In this document: piece after piece, positions 1-6,777 of the stretch
How positions within the stretch are numbered: position 1 is the stretch's first letter
Layout: every line of letters begins with the position of its first letter
Source of the DNA: Chloroflexota bacterium
GTDB taxonomy: Bacteria > Chloroflexota > Limnocylindria > Limnocylindrales > CSP1-4
Assembly (NCBI GenBank): GCA_013695255.1
Contig: JACDAV010000122.1
Span: 1-16,466, forward strand
DNA: 16,466 nt
Direction: 5' to 3'
Position numbers and translations under genes: made by a program
Notes under the pieces: generated by a model
The model's input: only the letters and a program-made list of their open reading frames with translations
Database searches by the model: none
What the model was told of the DNA's origin: nothing

Positions 1-668
1 GCCACTCCGAGGCTCGCGTAGACGAGCAGCGGTGCAATCGCGTTGGGCAGGATGTGCCGCGTGACGATGGCCGTATCGCGCAGGCCCACGACGCGTGCGG
101 CGGTCGCGAAGTCCGACTCCCGCAGGAGCAGGAACTGGCCGCGCACGATCCGGCACGGGATCGTCCATGTGACGAGGCCGATCATGATCATGAGGTTGAT
201 GATGCCCGGACCCAGGACGGAGACGGCGATGAGCAGGAGGATGATCGTCGGGAAGCTCATCACGATGTCGACGATGCGCATGATCACGAGGTCGGCTCGG
301 CGGTTGAAGCCGGCGATGGCGCCGAGGATCGTCCCGATCAGGGTCGAGAACACGGTGGCGATCAACCCGACCGCGAGCGAGACGCGGCCACCGACCAGGG
401 CGCGCGCGAACACATCGCGCCCGTTCCGATCCGTCCCGAACCAGTGCTCCGGCGAGGGCGGCTTGTTGGCCTGGGCGAGCGACTGCTTGAGGGCGGCCTG
501 ATCGTCCCCGATGACGGCGAGGATGACCAGGATGCCGATCGTCATGAGCCCGATGACCGCCATGCGATGGCGCCGGAACCGGCGGATCGTCCGGAGCAGC
601 GGTCGCTCGACCGGCCGGCCCAGGAGCGTGCCGGTCTGGAGCGCCGCGGGCGATGTGGTGGTGACCAT
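1..668 (-). CDS. ABC transporter permease, DppC/OppC type (partial, C-terminus off window)
   Basis: Inner-membrane permease of a peptide/nickel-type ABC importer; with its DppB-type partner it would form the channel. The first 222 residues are visible and the frame is open to the window edge. A basic N-terminus leads into a membrane helix at about residues 37-54 (MAVIGLMTIGILVILAVIG), then the family motif HWFGTDRNGRDVFARALVGG (76-95), further helices, and the EAA coupling motif around 184-207 (ESDFATAARVVGLRD then RHILPNA) that docks on the ATPase. The ATG follows the upstream permease stop with no gap (TGA-ATG) and only a weak AGG-like ribosome site, which suggests translational coupling. 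It is the third gene of operon A. ATPase genes could lie beyond the edge. Family and role are secure; the substrate is unknown. Confidence 0.93.
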   Translation of the reverse strand, partial: MVTTTSPAALQTGTLLGRPVERPLLRTIRRFRRHRMAVIGLMTIGILVILAVIGDDQAALKQSLAQANKPPSPEHWFGTDRNGRDVFARALVGGRVSLAVGLIATVFSTLIGTILGAIAGFNRRADLVIMRIVDIVMSFPTIILLLIAVSVLGPGIINLMIMIGLVTWTIPCRIVRGQFLLLRESDFATAARVVGLRDTAIVTRHILPNAIAPLLVYASLGV

Positions 669-1625
669 TCAGTCGTACCTGACGCGGGGATCGGTGACAG
701 CGTAGGCCACATCGGTCAGGAGATTGGCCAGCAGAACCGTGACCGCCACGATGAGGCTCAGGCCCATGATCATCGGATAGTCGCGAGCGGTCACGCCTTC
801 GACCATCATCAGTCCCAGGCCGGGCCAGCTGAACACCGTCTCGATGATCACGGCGCCGCCCACGAGGTCGGGCAGGGACAGCCCGATGACCGTGACGATG
901 GGGATGAGCGCGTTGCGCAGCGCGTGTCGCACCACCACCACGCGCGGCGAGAGACCCTTCGCCTCGGCCGTCGTCACGTACAGCGAGCCCAGCACCTCGA
1001 GCATCGCCGAGCGCGTGTAGCGCATCATCACGGCCACGTAGCCGACGCCCAGGATGAGCGCGGGTAGCGCGAGGTGAGCCAGCAGATCGGGCACCGAGAA
1101 CGGACGACCGGCCGTCACCATCCCGCCGATCGGGAAGAGGCGGACCTGGAGACCGAAGAGGTAGAGCCCACCCAGCCCGAGCATGAACGAGGGGGTCGAA
1201 ATCCCCAAAAAGGCGATGCCGGTCAATGCGTAGTCGAGCTTGGAGTACTGGCGCATCGCCGACAGCATGCCCAGCGGCACACCGACGAGAACGCCCATCA
1301 GCAGCGCGGACCCCATCAGCAGGACCGAGGCGCCCAGGCCGCGGACGACGGTGTCGAGGACGGGCAGTCCGCCGATCGCCTTGTAGCCGAGGTTGCCCTG
1401 CACGGCCTCGGCCAGCCAGCGGAGGTAGCGCACGGGAAGGGGCTGATCCAGGCCGTAGCGCTCGATGATGATCTTGCGCATCACCTCGCTGTTCGCGAGC
1501 TCCGGGCGAATGAACGCCGAGACCGGGTCGCCGGGCGCCAGGGCCAGGAACAGGAACACGAGGATGGTGATCCCGAAGAAGATCGGGACCGCGATCAGGA
1601 CGCGGCGAACGATGTAGGTGATCAA
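669..1625 (-). CDS. ABC transporter permease, DppB/OppB type
   Basis: Inner-membrane permease of a peptide/nickel-type ABC importer, 318 residues, the usual length for the family. The N-terminus MITYIVRRVLIAVPIFFGIT is the classic DppB opening helix, followed by LAPGDP (29-34), a periplasmic segment with GLDQPLPVRYLRWL, and the inner domain with hydrophobic helices. The EAA coupling region is near YVTTAEAKGLSPR and RHALRNALIPIVTV, and the protein ends in the family-typical DPRVRYD. The start codon is TTG; GGAG lies 7 nt before it and the homology begins exactly there, so TTG is preferred over any ATG. It lies 83 nt after the binding-protein gene, with a stable hairpin between, and abuts the DppC-type gene. 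It is a paralogue of the permease at 11233-12210. Confidence 0.95.
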   Translation of the reverse strand: MITYIVRRVLIAVPIFFGITILVFLFLALAPGDPVSAFIRPELANSEVMRKIIIERYGLDQPLPVRYLRWLAEAVQGNLGYKAIGGLPVLDTVVRGLGASVLLMGSALLMGVLVGVPLGMLSAMRQYSKLDYALTGIAFLGISTPSFMLGLGGLYLFGLQVRLFPIGGMVTAGRPFSVPDLLAHLALPALILGVGYVAVMMRYTRSAMLEVLGSLYVTTAEAKGLSPRVVVVRHALRNALIPIVTVIGLSLPDLVGGAVIIETVFSWPGLGLMMVEGVTARDYPMIMGLSLIVAVTVLLANLLTDVAYAVTDPRVRYD

Positions 1626-1632
1626 GTCAACG

Positions 1633-1636
1633 CTCC
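1633..1636 (-). promoter_or_regulatory. Ribosome binding site deciding a TTG start
   Basis: GGAG on the minus strand, 7 nt before the TTG at 1625. It supports the TTG as the start of the DppB-type permease, because no in-frame ATG or GTG gives the complete first membrane helix. Confidence 0.7.
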
Positions 1637-1647
1637 GCGCCGGTACG

Positions 1648-1682
1648 CACGAAGGGCGGAACCTGAGGCTCCGCCCTTCGTG
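1648..1682 (-). terminator. Intra-operon hairpin between binding-protein and permease genes
   Basis: A perfect 13-bp inverted repeat (CACGAAGGGCGGA at 1648-1660, TCCGCCCTTCGTG at 1670-1682) with a 9-nt loop. It lies 27 nt downstream of the binding-protein stop and ends 22 nt before the permease TTG. There is no T tract on its 3' side in the minus direction, so it is a poor intrinsic terminator. A more likely role, known for similar operons, is partial attenuation or protection of the upstream mRNA 3' end, giving more binding protein than permease. The role is inference; the repeat is seen directly. Confidence 0.7.
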
Positions 1683-1708
1683 AAAATGACCAGCTACCTA
1701 CACGGACG

Positions 1709-3550
1709 TTACCGGATGTGCCAGGTCTCGGCCGCCTTGTAGTAGTTGCCCATGCCTGGGCCGGGGGTGCTGACGAAGTTGGCGATGCGGTTGTTGATGA
1801 ACCAGTACCGGGTGGTCGCCCACAGGTTGATGTAGGGCTGCTCCACGGCATCGATCGCGCAGACCTCCTTGAGAAGCTCGGCGCGCTTGGTCTCGTCGAA
1901 TTCGACCTGGACGGCCTCGAGGGCGGCATCCAGCTCCGGGTTGGTGTAGTTGTAGCCCTTCCAGCCGTTGCCGCCCTTCGGCCACGCGCTGTCCGTGTGG
2001 AGGCTGCCGTAGCCGTAGCCGCCGGCGGCACCGCCGCCATCGCCACCGATCATCGACATCTCCGACGCGCCGTCATCGTAGTAGCGCTTGCTCCACGCGG
2101 CGCTGTCCATCTGCTGGATCTTGACCGTGATGCCGAGGTCGGCCAGGTTCGACTGGATGGCGGTCATGGCGTCCAGCGACCCCTGGTCGCCGTAGTACGT
2201 GTCGAAGACGATCTCGCCCCAGCTCGCTGGGTCGACGCCGGCCTCGGCGAGCAGCGCCTTGGCCTTCTCCGGGTCGTACTCATAGGTCGGAACGTCATCC
2301 GGGAAGAGCGCCGGGTCGCTGTAGAGGCAGCTCAGCAGCGTCGGCTCCGGGATGTTGTAGATGTTCTGCAGGATGGACTTGCGGTCGATCCCGTACAGGA
2401 AGGCCTGGCGGACGCGCTTGTCCTCCCAGTCGGGGTTCTTGAGCGGGTTGAGCACGATGTCGAGGTTCACTCCGGAGGGGCCCGGGAGCACCGTGCCGGT
2501 GGCGATCGTCGACGCCCGCTCCACCTCGTCGGCCGTGACGTAGGTGTAGTCCACCTCGCCCGTCTCGAACGCGATCAGCGCCGAGGCGGTGTCCTTGAAC
2601 TCCCGGCGGATGATGTTGTCCAGGTACGGCTTGGCGCGCCAGTAATCGTCGTTGCGCGTCAGCTCCATGGACTGGCCGGCGCTGTAGGCCGAAACCTTGA
2701 AGGGGCCCGTCCCGATCGCCTTGCCGGGGGTCCGGAAGTAGTCGTTCTTCTCCATCGTCTCGCGCGGGATGGGCTCGACCGACGACTTCTGGAGGATGAA
2801 CAGATCCATGACGTTGTATGGGAGCAGCGCGTTGGGCTGCGAGGTCGTGATCGTGACCGTCAGCGGATCCGGCGTCTCGACGCCCACGAGGTCCGTGGTG
2901 GTGCCGGCGATGACGTCCTCGGCTCCCTCGATGCTCTTCATGCTCCCGCCGGGGTAGCACGGCCCGACCTTGGCGTCCAGGCAGAGCTCGAACGAGAACT
3001 TCACGTCAGCGGAGGTGAAGTCCGTGCCGTCGTGCCACTTGACTCCCGGGTGGAGCTTGAAGGTCCAGGTCAGCTGGTCGTCCGAGACCGACCACTCGTC
3101 CGCGAGCTCGGGAACGAGCGGGCCGTAATGGCCCGAGAAGGGGTTGGTCGAGGCGGTGCTCGGCACGACGCTGTAGGTAACGAGGTGCTCCCAGACGAAG
3201 TGCAGGAACTCGTAGTCGCCGCCGGCGCTCATCGGGTTCATGTTGTCGACGCCCACGCAGCAGGGGCCGACGAAGGCGCCCGTGAACGTGCCGCCGGGCG
3301 TGCCGGGCACGAGTCGTGCATCGCCGGGCAGGATCGGCTCGGCTTCCGCGACAGGGGCGCTCGGCTCCGCGCTGGCCGCGTCGCTGGGGGCCACGCTGCC
3401 GGCAGCGCTGGGCGCTTCGCTGGGGGCTCTGCTGGCGGCGCTCGGAGCGGTGCTCGCAACCGGGCTGCCACAGGCAGCGGCCAGCAGCGAGAGCACGACC
3501 AGCATCGGCAGGACCTTCCCACCTCGATGCCAGCGCGTCTTGTTGATCAT
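1709..3550 (-). CDS. Family 5 extracellular solute-binding lipoprotein (peptide/nickel ABC importer), operon A
   Basis: Membrane-anchored ligand-binding subunit of importer A, 613 residues. A basic start and hydrophobic stretch (residues 13-26) end in LLAAAC, with the lipid-accepting cysteine at C27. Residues 28-72 form an Ala/Ser/Pro tether, then the SBP_bac_5 fold: LVPELADEWSVSDDQLTWTF, the hallmark HPGVKWHDGTDFTSADVKFS, GTGPFKV, NDDYW, RQAFLYGIDR and YDPEKAKALLAEAG. It has extra cysteines (for example GPCCVGVDN and CLDAKVGPC), which may form disulfides outside the cell. AGGAGG lies 4 nt before the ATG. The leader holds a 26-nt inverted repeat (3565-3590). The family call is secure. Specificity could be peptides, N-acyl amino acids, sugars or metal chelates. 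Confidence 0.95.
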   Translation of the reverse strand: MINKTRWHRGGKVLPMLVVLSLLAAACGSPVASTAPSAASRAPSEAPSAAGSVAPSDAASAEPSAPVAEAEPILPGDARLVPGTPGGTFTGAFVGPCCVGVDNMNPMSAGGDYEFLHFVWEHLVTYSVVPSTASTNPFSGHYGPLVPELADEWSVSDDQLTWTFKLHPGVKWHDGTDFTSADVKFSFELCLDAKVGPCYPGGSMKSIEGAEDVIAGTTTDLVGVETPDPLTVTITTSQPNALLPYNVMDLFILQKSSVEPIPRETMEKNDYFRTPGKAIGTGPFKVSAYSAGQSMELTRNDDYWRAKPYLDNIIRREFKDTASALIAFETGEVDYTYVTADEVERASTIATGTVLPGPSGVNLDIVLNPLKNPDWEDKRVRQAFLYGIDRKSILQNIYNIPEPTLLSCLYSDPALFPDDVPTYEYDPEKAKALLAEAGVDPASWGEIVFDTYYGDQGSLDAMTAIQSNLADLGITVKIQQMDSAAWSKRYYDDGASEMSMIGGDGGGAAGGYGYGSLHTDSAWPKGGNGWKGYNYTNPELDAALEAVQVEFDETKRAELLKEVCAIDAVEQPYINLWATTRYWFINNRIANFVSTPGPGMGNYYKAAETWHIR

Positions 3551-3564
3551 GGCTCCTCCTCTGT

Positions 3565-3590
3565 GCCCGCGACAAGCGTTTGACGCGGGC
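3565..3590 (-). promoter_or_regulatory. Inverted repeat in the leader of the operon A binding-protein gene
   Basis: Perfect 7-bp outer arms GCCCGCG (3565-3571) and CGCGGGC (3584-3590), with a further CAA/TTG match inside after one A-A mismatch. The near end is 4 nt upstream of the AGGAGG site and 14 nt from the ATG. It could be an operator or a 5'-end mRNA hairpin. A smaller repeat holds the same place before the second binding-protein gene (9413-9426). Confidence 0.5.
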
Positions 3591-3601
3591 CTCGAGCGGT
3601 G

Positions 3602-3607
3602 AGGCTA
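3602..3607 (-). promoter_or_regulatory. Possible extended -10 promoter for operon A
   Basis: On the minus strand the sequence reads TGC-TAGCCT, fitting the extended -10 pattern TGnTAnnnT. No convincing -35 lies 16-18 nt upstream. A start near 3595 would place the inverted repeat at 3565-3590 almost at the mRNA 5' end. The evidence is weak. Confidence 0.25.
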
Positions 3608-3633
3608 GCACATGGGCGTCCGCAATACCGCTG

Positions 3634-3639
3634 TAAAAT
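3634..3639 (+). promoter_or_regulatory. Possible -10 element for the PIG-L gene
   Basis: TAAAAT, one mismatch from TATAAT and striking in this GC-rich divergent gap. No clear -35 is visible 17 nt upstream. It would give a leader of about 90 nt to the GTG at 3736. Confidence 0.3.
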
Positions 3640-3735
3640 GCACCCGCCAATCGAGTCGTAGTGGACGGCGCCGGCCTCGCTGCCGATGGTCGCGGGCGAG
3701 CGGGGCGACCGACCGGCCGTGATCGGGGGCTTTCG

Positions 3736-4611
3736 GTGCGTCATCCAATTCGTGTCCTGTGCATCGGGGGCCATCCGGCCGACACGTTCGACTCGGCTGG
3801 CGGCACCCTCGCCCACCACGTCCAGAACGGGGACGAGGTGACGGTCGTCGCGCTCACCGCCGGCACGCGCGTGCATGACGTCGTGATCTCCGACGCGCTG
3901 CGGTTCGCGGACCGGATCCCGGATGCGCCGGACCTGACGGCGCTCATGGCGGAGCGCGCCCAGGTGAAGGAGGAGGAGGTCCGTCGGGCGTGCGCGTTTC
4001 TCGGCATCACGGACGTCCGGTTCTTCGGCTACGACGACGCGGTGCTGACCCTGCGGGAGGAGCTCATCCTGCGCATGGCATCCCTCATCCGCGAGGTGCG
4101 GCCACACGTGGTCGTCACCCACCACCCCAACGAGCTCGGCGAGTACGGGAACCACCACGCGATGACGGCTCAACTGGTCCTCAACGGGATCGGGGCAGCG
4201 CACGGCGTGGGCATGGGCGATCCCAACCCGCCGCATCGGGTTGCCCAGGTCTTCTTCACGACGTCGGCGCTGGTCATGCCGTCCAACGTCCTGTCGGCCC
4301 CACTGCACTGGTATCCGGACCTGATCGTGGACATCACCGATGTCGTCGAGGCCAAGGTGCGCGCCCTGGACGCAATGCGCAGCCAGCAGTACGGGGGCGA
4401 CTACGCTCGCAAGACCATCGAGGTCGTCGACGGTGGGATCGGCTCCGCGGGCGGGATCGCGTACGGCGAGGGCTTCGTGACGTACCAGCCGGAGGTGAGC
4501 CGCCTCTTTCCGGTTTCCGACTGGTTGCTGCAGCGGGCAGCCGAATCGGAGGCGGACCTGATGCACCGGCGCACGCGGATCATCGCATCGACCCTCGACC
4601 TGCCGGACTGA
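3736..4611 (+). CDS. PIG-L (LmbE-like) superfamily protein with altered HPxD motif
   Basis: Cytoplasmic zinc enzyme of the PIG-L fold, 291 residues from this start. The N-terminal Rossmann-like strand carries RVLCIGGHPADTFDSAGGTL (residues 6-25). The expected zinc ligands are H13 and D16 here, and a His in the second motif HHPNELGEYGNHHAM (129-143), probably H141. In N-deacetylases such as MshB or BshB the first motif is H-x-D-D and the first Asp is the catalytic base; here it is Ala15. From memory, GalB-type 4-oxalomesaconate hydratases of the same superfamily have HAAD at this place, so a hydratase or lyase role is possible. I chose GTG 3736 because GGGGG sits 6 nt upstream and the homology begins there; GTG 3661 is in frame but adds an unconserved Arg/Gly stretch. 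The gene is divergent from operon A and convergent with the SDR gene. Confidence 0.85.
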   Translation: MRHPIRVLCIGGHPADTFDSAGGTLAHHVQNGDEVTVVALTAGTRVHDVVISDALRFADRIPDAPDLTALMAERAQVKEEEVRRACAFLGITDVRFFGYDDAVLTLREELILRMASLIREVRPHVVVTHHPNELGEYGNHHAMTAQLVLNGIGAAHGVGMGDPNPPHRVAQVFFTTSALVMPSNVLSAPLHWYPDLIVDITDVVEAKVRALDAMRSQQYGGDYARKTIEVVDGGIGSAGGIAYGEGFVTYQPEVSRLFPVSDWLLQRAAESEADLMHRRTRIIASTLDLPD

Positions 4612-4645
4612 GGATCCGGGTGTCCGGGCCGCGCCACTGCCCGCC

Positions 4646-5422
4646 TCAGCGCGTGAGCTCGGACGGGTCGAAGCGATCCGAGGAGCCGCTCGGCTGCCAG
4701 CCCAGGATCTCCTTGGCCGGGGTGGTGTCCCGCCAGCGGGAGCTGTTCTCGGAGATCGCGTCGAAGATGCCGAATCGCACCGTGGCCGGCGCGGAGAGGC
4801 AGCGATCGATCATCTGGACCGCGTCCTCCTGGGCGAGGAACCCGGGGAAGTGCCGGACCAGCTCCGGCCGGTTCGAGGCCAGCACCGCGCCCAGGCGGAT
4901 GACCAGCACGCTCAGCGGGGTCCGGTCGGAGAACCAGCGGGCGGCGGCCTCGCCGAACAGCTTCGCGACGCCATATGGGCTGTCCGGTCGTGGCGGCGTT
5001 GTGGCGTCCAGGAGGTCCCACCCGGCGAGATCCCGCTCGCCCCGGGCGAGCTTGCCGTAGGGGAGGCTGTCGTCCCACTCCCAGCCGCACATCGTGCTGC
5101 CGGTGCTCATGAACACGACGCGGCTGACACCCGCCTCGGCCGCGGCGCGCAGCACGTTGATGGTGCCTCCGGCCGTGACCTGGAAGTGATCGTCCCAGTT
5201 GTCGTCGTTCTTCGTCTCCCCGGCCAGGTGGAGGACCATGTCCATGCCCCTGACCGCCCGGCGCACCGCCTCGAGGTCGGTCACCGACGCCTCCGTGTAC
5301 GGGATGCCGGCGACGGGGTGCCGGCTCAGGCCGCTGAACTCGTAGCGGTCGCCGAGATCGCGCAGAACGAGCCCCCCGATCAGGCCGCTCGCACCGGTGA
5401 CCAGAACCTTCGACTTCGTCAT
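4646..5422 (-). CDS. NAD-dependent epimerase/dehydratase family (extended SDR), uronate dehydrogenase-like
   Basis: Cytoplasmic NAD(P)-dependent oxidoreductase, 258 residues. The nucleotide-binding motif is VTGASGLIGG (8-17), followed by a DMVLHLAG strand (61-68), STGST (107-110 region) and the catalytic Y150-x3-K154 (SPYGVAKLFGE). The short length and the C-terminal pattern IRLGAV, then FLAQEDAVQMIDRCLSAP, then a Trp-rich segment ending KEILGWQP, resemble uronate dehydrogenases, which oxidise hexuronic acids to aldarolactones. That is a family resemblance from memory and not proof of substrate. The start is ATG 5422 with GGAGG 6 nt upstream; the frame runs open much further upstream, but without homology. 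Its stop is 34 nt from the convergent PIG-L stop, and I see no convincing terminator between them. Confidence 0.88.
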   Translation of the reverse strand: MTKSKVLVTGASGLIGGLVLRDLGDRYEFSGLSRHPVAGIPYTEASVTDLEAVRRAVRGMDMVLHLAGETKNDDNWDDHFQVTAGGTINVLRAAAEAGVSRVVFMSTGSTMCGWEWDDSLPYGKLARGERDLAGWDLLDATTPPRPDSPYGVAKLFGEAAARWFSDRTPLSVLVIRLGAVLASNRPELVRHFPGFLAQEDAVQMIDRCLSAPATVRFGIFDAISENSSRWRDTTPAKEILGWQPSGSSDRFDPSELTR

Positions 5423-5572
5423 CGCCGTCCTCCACCATGCTCCATCGCAGGCCTCATCGGCGGCTAATCTACCTCCAGCCGATGGTCGGGAGGGGACGAA
5501 GCGAGCAGACAGGCATTCCTGGCGAGGCGGATCGCGAACGAGGCGCTCACGGGCTGGATCGGCGACGCGGCG
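5423..5572. other. Divergent gap between SDR and first amidohydrolase
   Basis: This stretch holds the SDR ribosome site (CCTCC at 5429-5433 as read on plus) and a weak minus-strand TAGATT (5466-5471) that could be a -10. Toward the plus gene there is GGGAGGGG (5488-5495), a good ribosome site followed by no ATG, GTG or TTG at the right distance in the amidohydrolase frame. That frame is open from 5468 and codes for amidohydrolase-like sequence, so part of the gap is probably coding. Confidence 0.5.
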
Positions 5573-6772
5573 GTGCTCGTCGCCGACGGCCGGATCGAAT
5601 CGGTCGTTCCGCGCGCCGTTCTGCCCTCCGATGCGGCGTCTGCCCACGAGATCCATGACCTGGGCGACGTCTCGCTCCTGCCGGGCTTCGTCGAGACCCA
5701 CATCCACATGCACTTCCCGTCGCCGCTCGACTACCGCGAGATCGCCCGCCCCGAGCCGGTCGAACGGATGCTCATCCGGGCGACGGCCAACATGCGCCGC
5801 CTGCTGCTGTCCGGCGCGACGACCGCCCGAGACACGGGCAGCCGCGATGGCGTCGCGCTCGCCATCCGGTCGGCGATCCGCGACGGCGTGGCTGCGGGAC
5901 CTCGCCTGCTGGTCGCCGGGGCGCCGATCACCACCACCGCGGGCCACTTCTGGTTCCTGGGTGCCGAGGCCGACACAACGGACGAGGTCGTCCGCCAGGT
6001 CCGCGAGCGCCGCAAGCTCGATGTCGACTGCCTGAAGATCATCGTCTCCGGTGGCGGCTACACGCCGACGTCCAACCCGCGCTCGCAGCAGTACGGGCTG
6101 GAGACGGTTCGGGCGGCCGTGACCGAGGCCCATCGGCTGGGGCTACCGGTCCTGGCCCACTCGCTGACCGCCGCCAGCAATCGGATCTGCGCCGAGGCGG
6201 GCGTTGACACGATCATCCACGGCGGCGTCTGGTGGACGGAGCAACCGATCCGCGACCGCGCCTACGCCTACGACCCGGCCGTCGCGGACCGCATCGCCGA
6301 GCGCGGGATGTGGGTCGACCCCACGATCGGCGAGCTCGAGCTGCATCGGGAGCACGACGACGCCGGGCTGCCCGCCAAGCCGGAGTTCGAGCACTGGGCT
6401 CTGCCCGACGTACCGAGCGAGCTGGAGCCGCGCCTCGCCCATCTGCGCGACATGGCGGCCCGCGGGGTCCGGTTCATCGGCGGCATGGGGATGGGGATGC
6501 CGATCGTAACCTTCGACTCGGTCGCCTGCAGCGCCCAGGTCTATGCCCGTCTGCTCGGCTTCGAGCCGTGGCGCGCGATCGCGACGATCACCGCCGGCGC
6601 CGCCGAGGCGCTCGGGCTGGGTGGCACCGTCGGCACCATCCGCGCCGGGCTGGCCGCCGACCTGGTCGCCGTCGAGGGCGACCCGATCGAGGATCTCGCC
6701 GCCTTGCGCCGCGTCCGCGATGTGGTCCAGGGCGGCCGTCCGGTCGTGCGCGATGGCCGCGCGCTGATCTGA
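5573..6772 (+). CDS. Metal-dependent amidohydrolase family protein, degraded active-site Asp; start uncertain
   Basis: Cytoplasmic amidohydrolase-superfamily TIM-barrel protein of the imidazolonepropionase/prolidase-like group, 399 residues from GTG 5573. Metal and catalytic residues visible are H43 and H45 (ETHIHMHF), the carboxylated-Lys candidate K155 (DCLKIIVSGGG), H196 (VLAHSL) and H216 (IIHGG). The motif usually reading G-[TS]-D-x-G is GMGMGMP at 304-310, so the last conserved Asp is absent. GTG 5573 cuts off the first beta strand. The open frame upstream to 5468 encodes SRQAF...RIANEALTGWIGDAAVLV, matching the N-terminus of the paralogue at 7981-9267 (SHRQAF...GRLLDG). The real start is therefore upstream, through a non-standard codon such as CTG 5519 or a frame slip. 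Its stop is 5 nt from the convergent sialidase-like stop. Activity is doubtful. Confidence 0.85.
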   Translation: MLVADGRIESVVPRAVLPSDAASAHEIHDLGDVSLLPGFVETHIHMHFPSPLDYREIARPEPVERMLIRATANMRRLLLSGATTARDTGSRDGVALAIRSAIRDGVAAGPRLLVAGAPITTTAGHFWFLGAEADTTDEVVRQVRERRKLDVDCLKIIVSGGGYTPTSNPRSQQYGLETVRAAVTEAHRLGLPVLAHSLTAASNRICAEAGVDTIIHGGVWWTEQPIRDRAYAYDPAVADRIAERGMWVDPTIGELELHREHDDAGLPAKPEFEHWALPDVPSELEPRLAHLRDMAARGVRFIGGMGMGMPIVTFDSVACSAQVYARLLGFEPWRAIATITAGAAEALGLGGTVGTIRAGLAADLVAVEGDPIEDLAALRRVRDVVQGGRPVVRDGRALI

Positions 6773-6777
6773 GCGCC

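Noticed and set aside
54..1067. A 337-codon plus-strand open frame opposite the operon A permeases
   Set aside because: Hydrophilic Asp/His/Arg-rich mirror of membrane-helix codons, with no homology.
1718..3583. A 621-codon plus-strand open frame opposite the operon A binding-protein gene
   Set aside because: Shadow frame with biased composition and no motifs. The minus strand shows a complete lipoprotein with signal peptide and ribosome site.
4612..4645. A bidirectional terminator between the PIG-L and SDR stops
   Set aside because: Only 4-bp CCGG complementarity is visible and there is no T tract on either strand.
5423..6133. An N-terminal extension of the SDR over the opposite amidohydrolase
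   Set aside because: The SDR fold starts exactly at ATG 5422, which has a GGAGG site. The extension is the antisense of the amidohydrolase.
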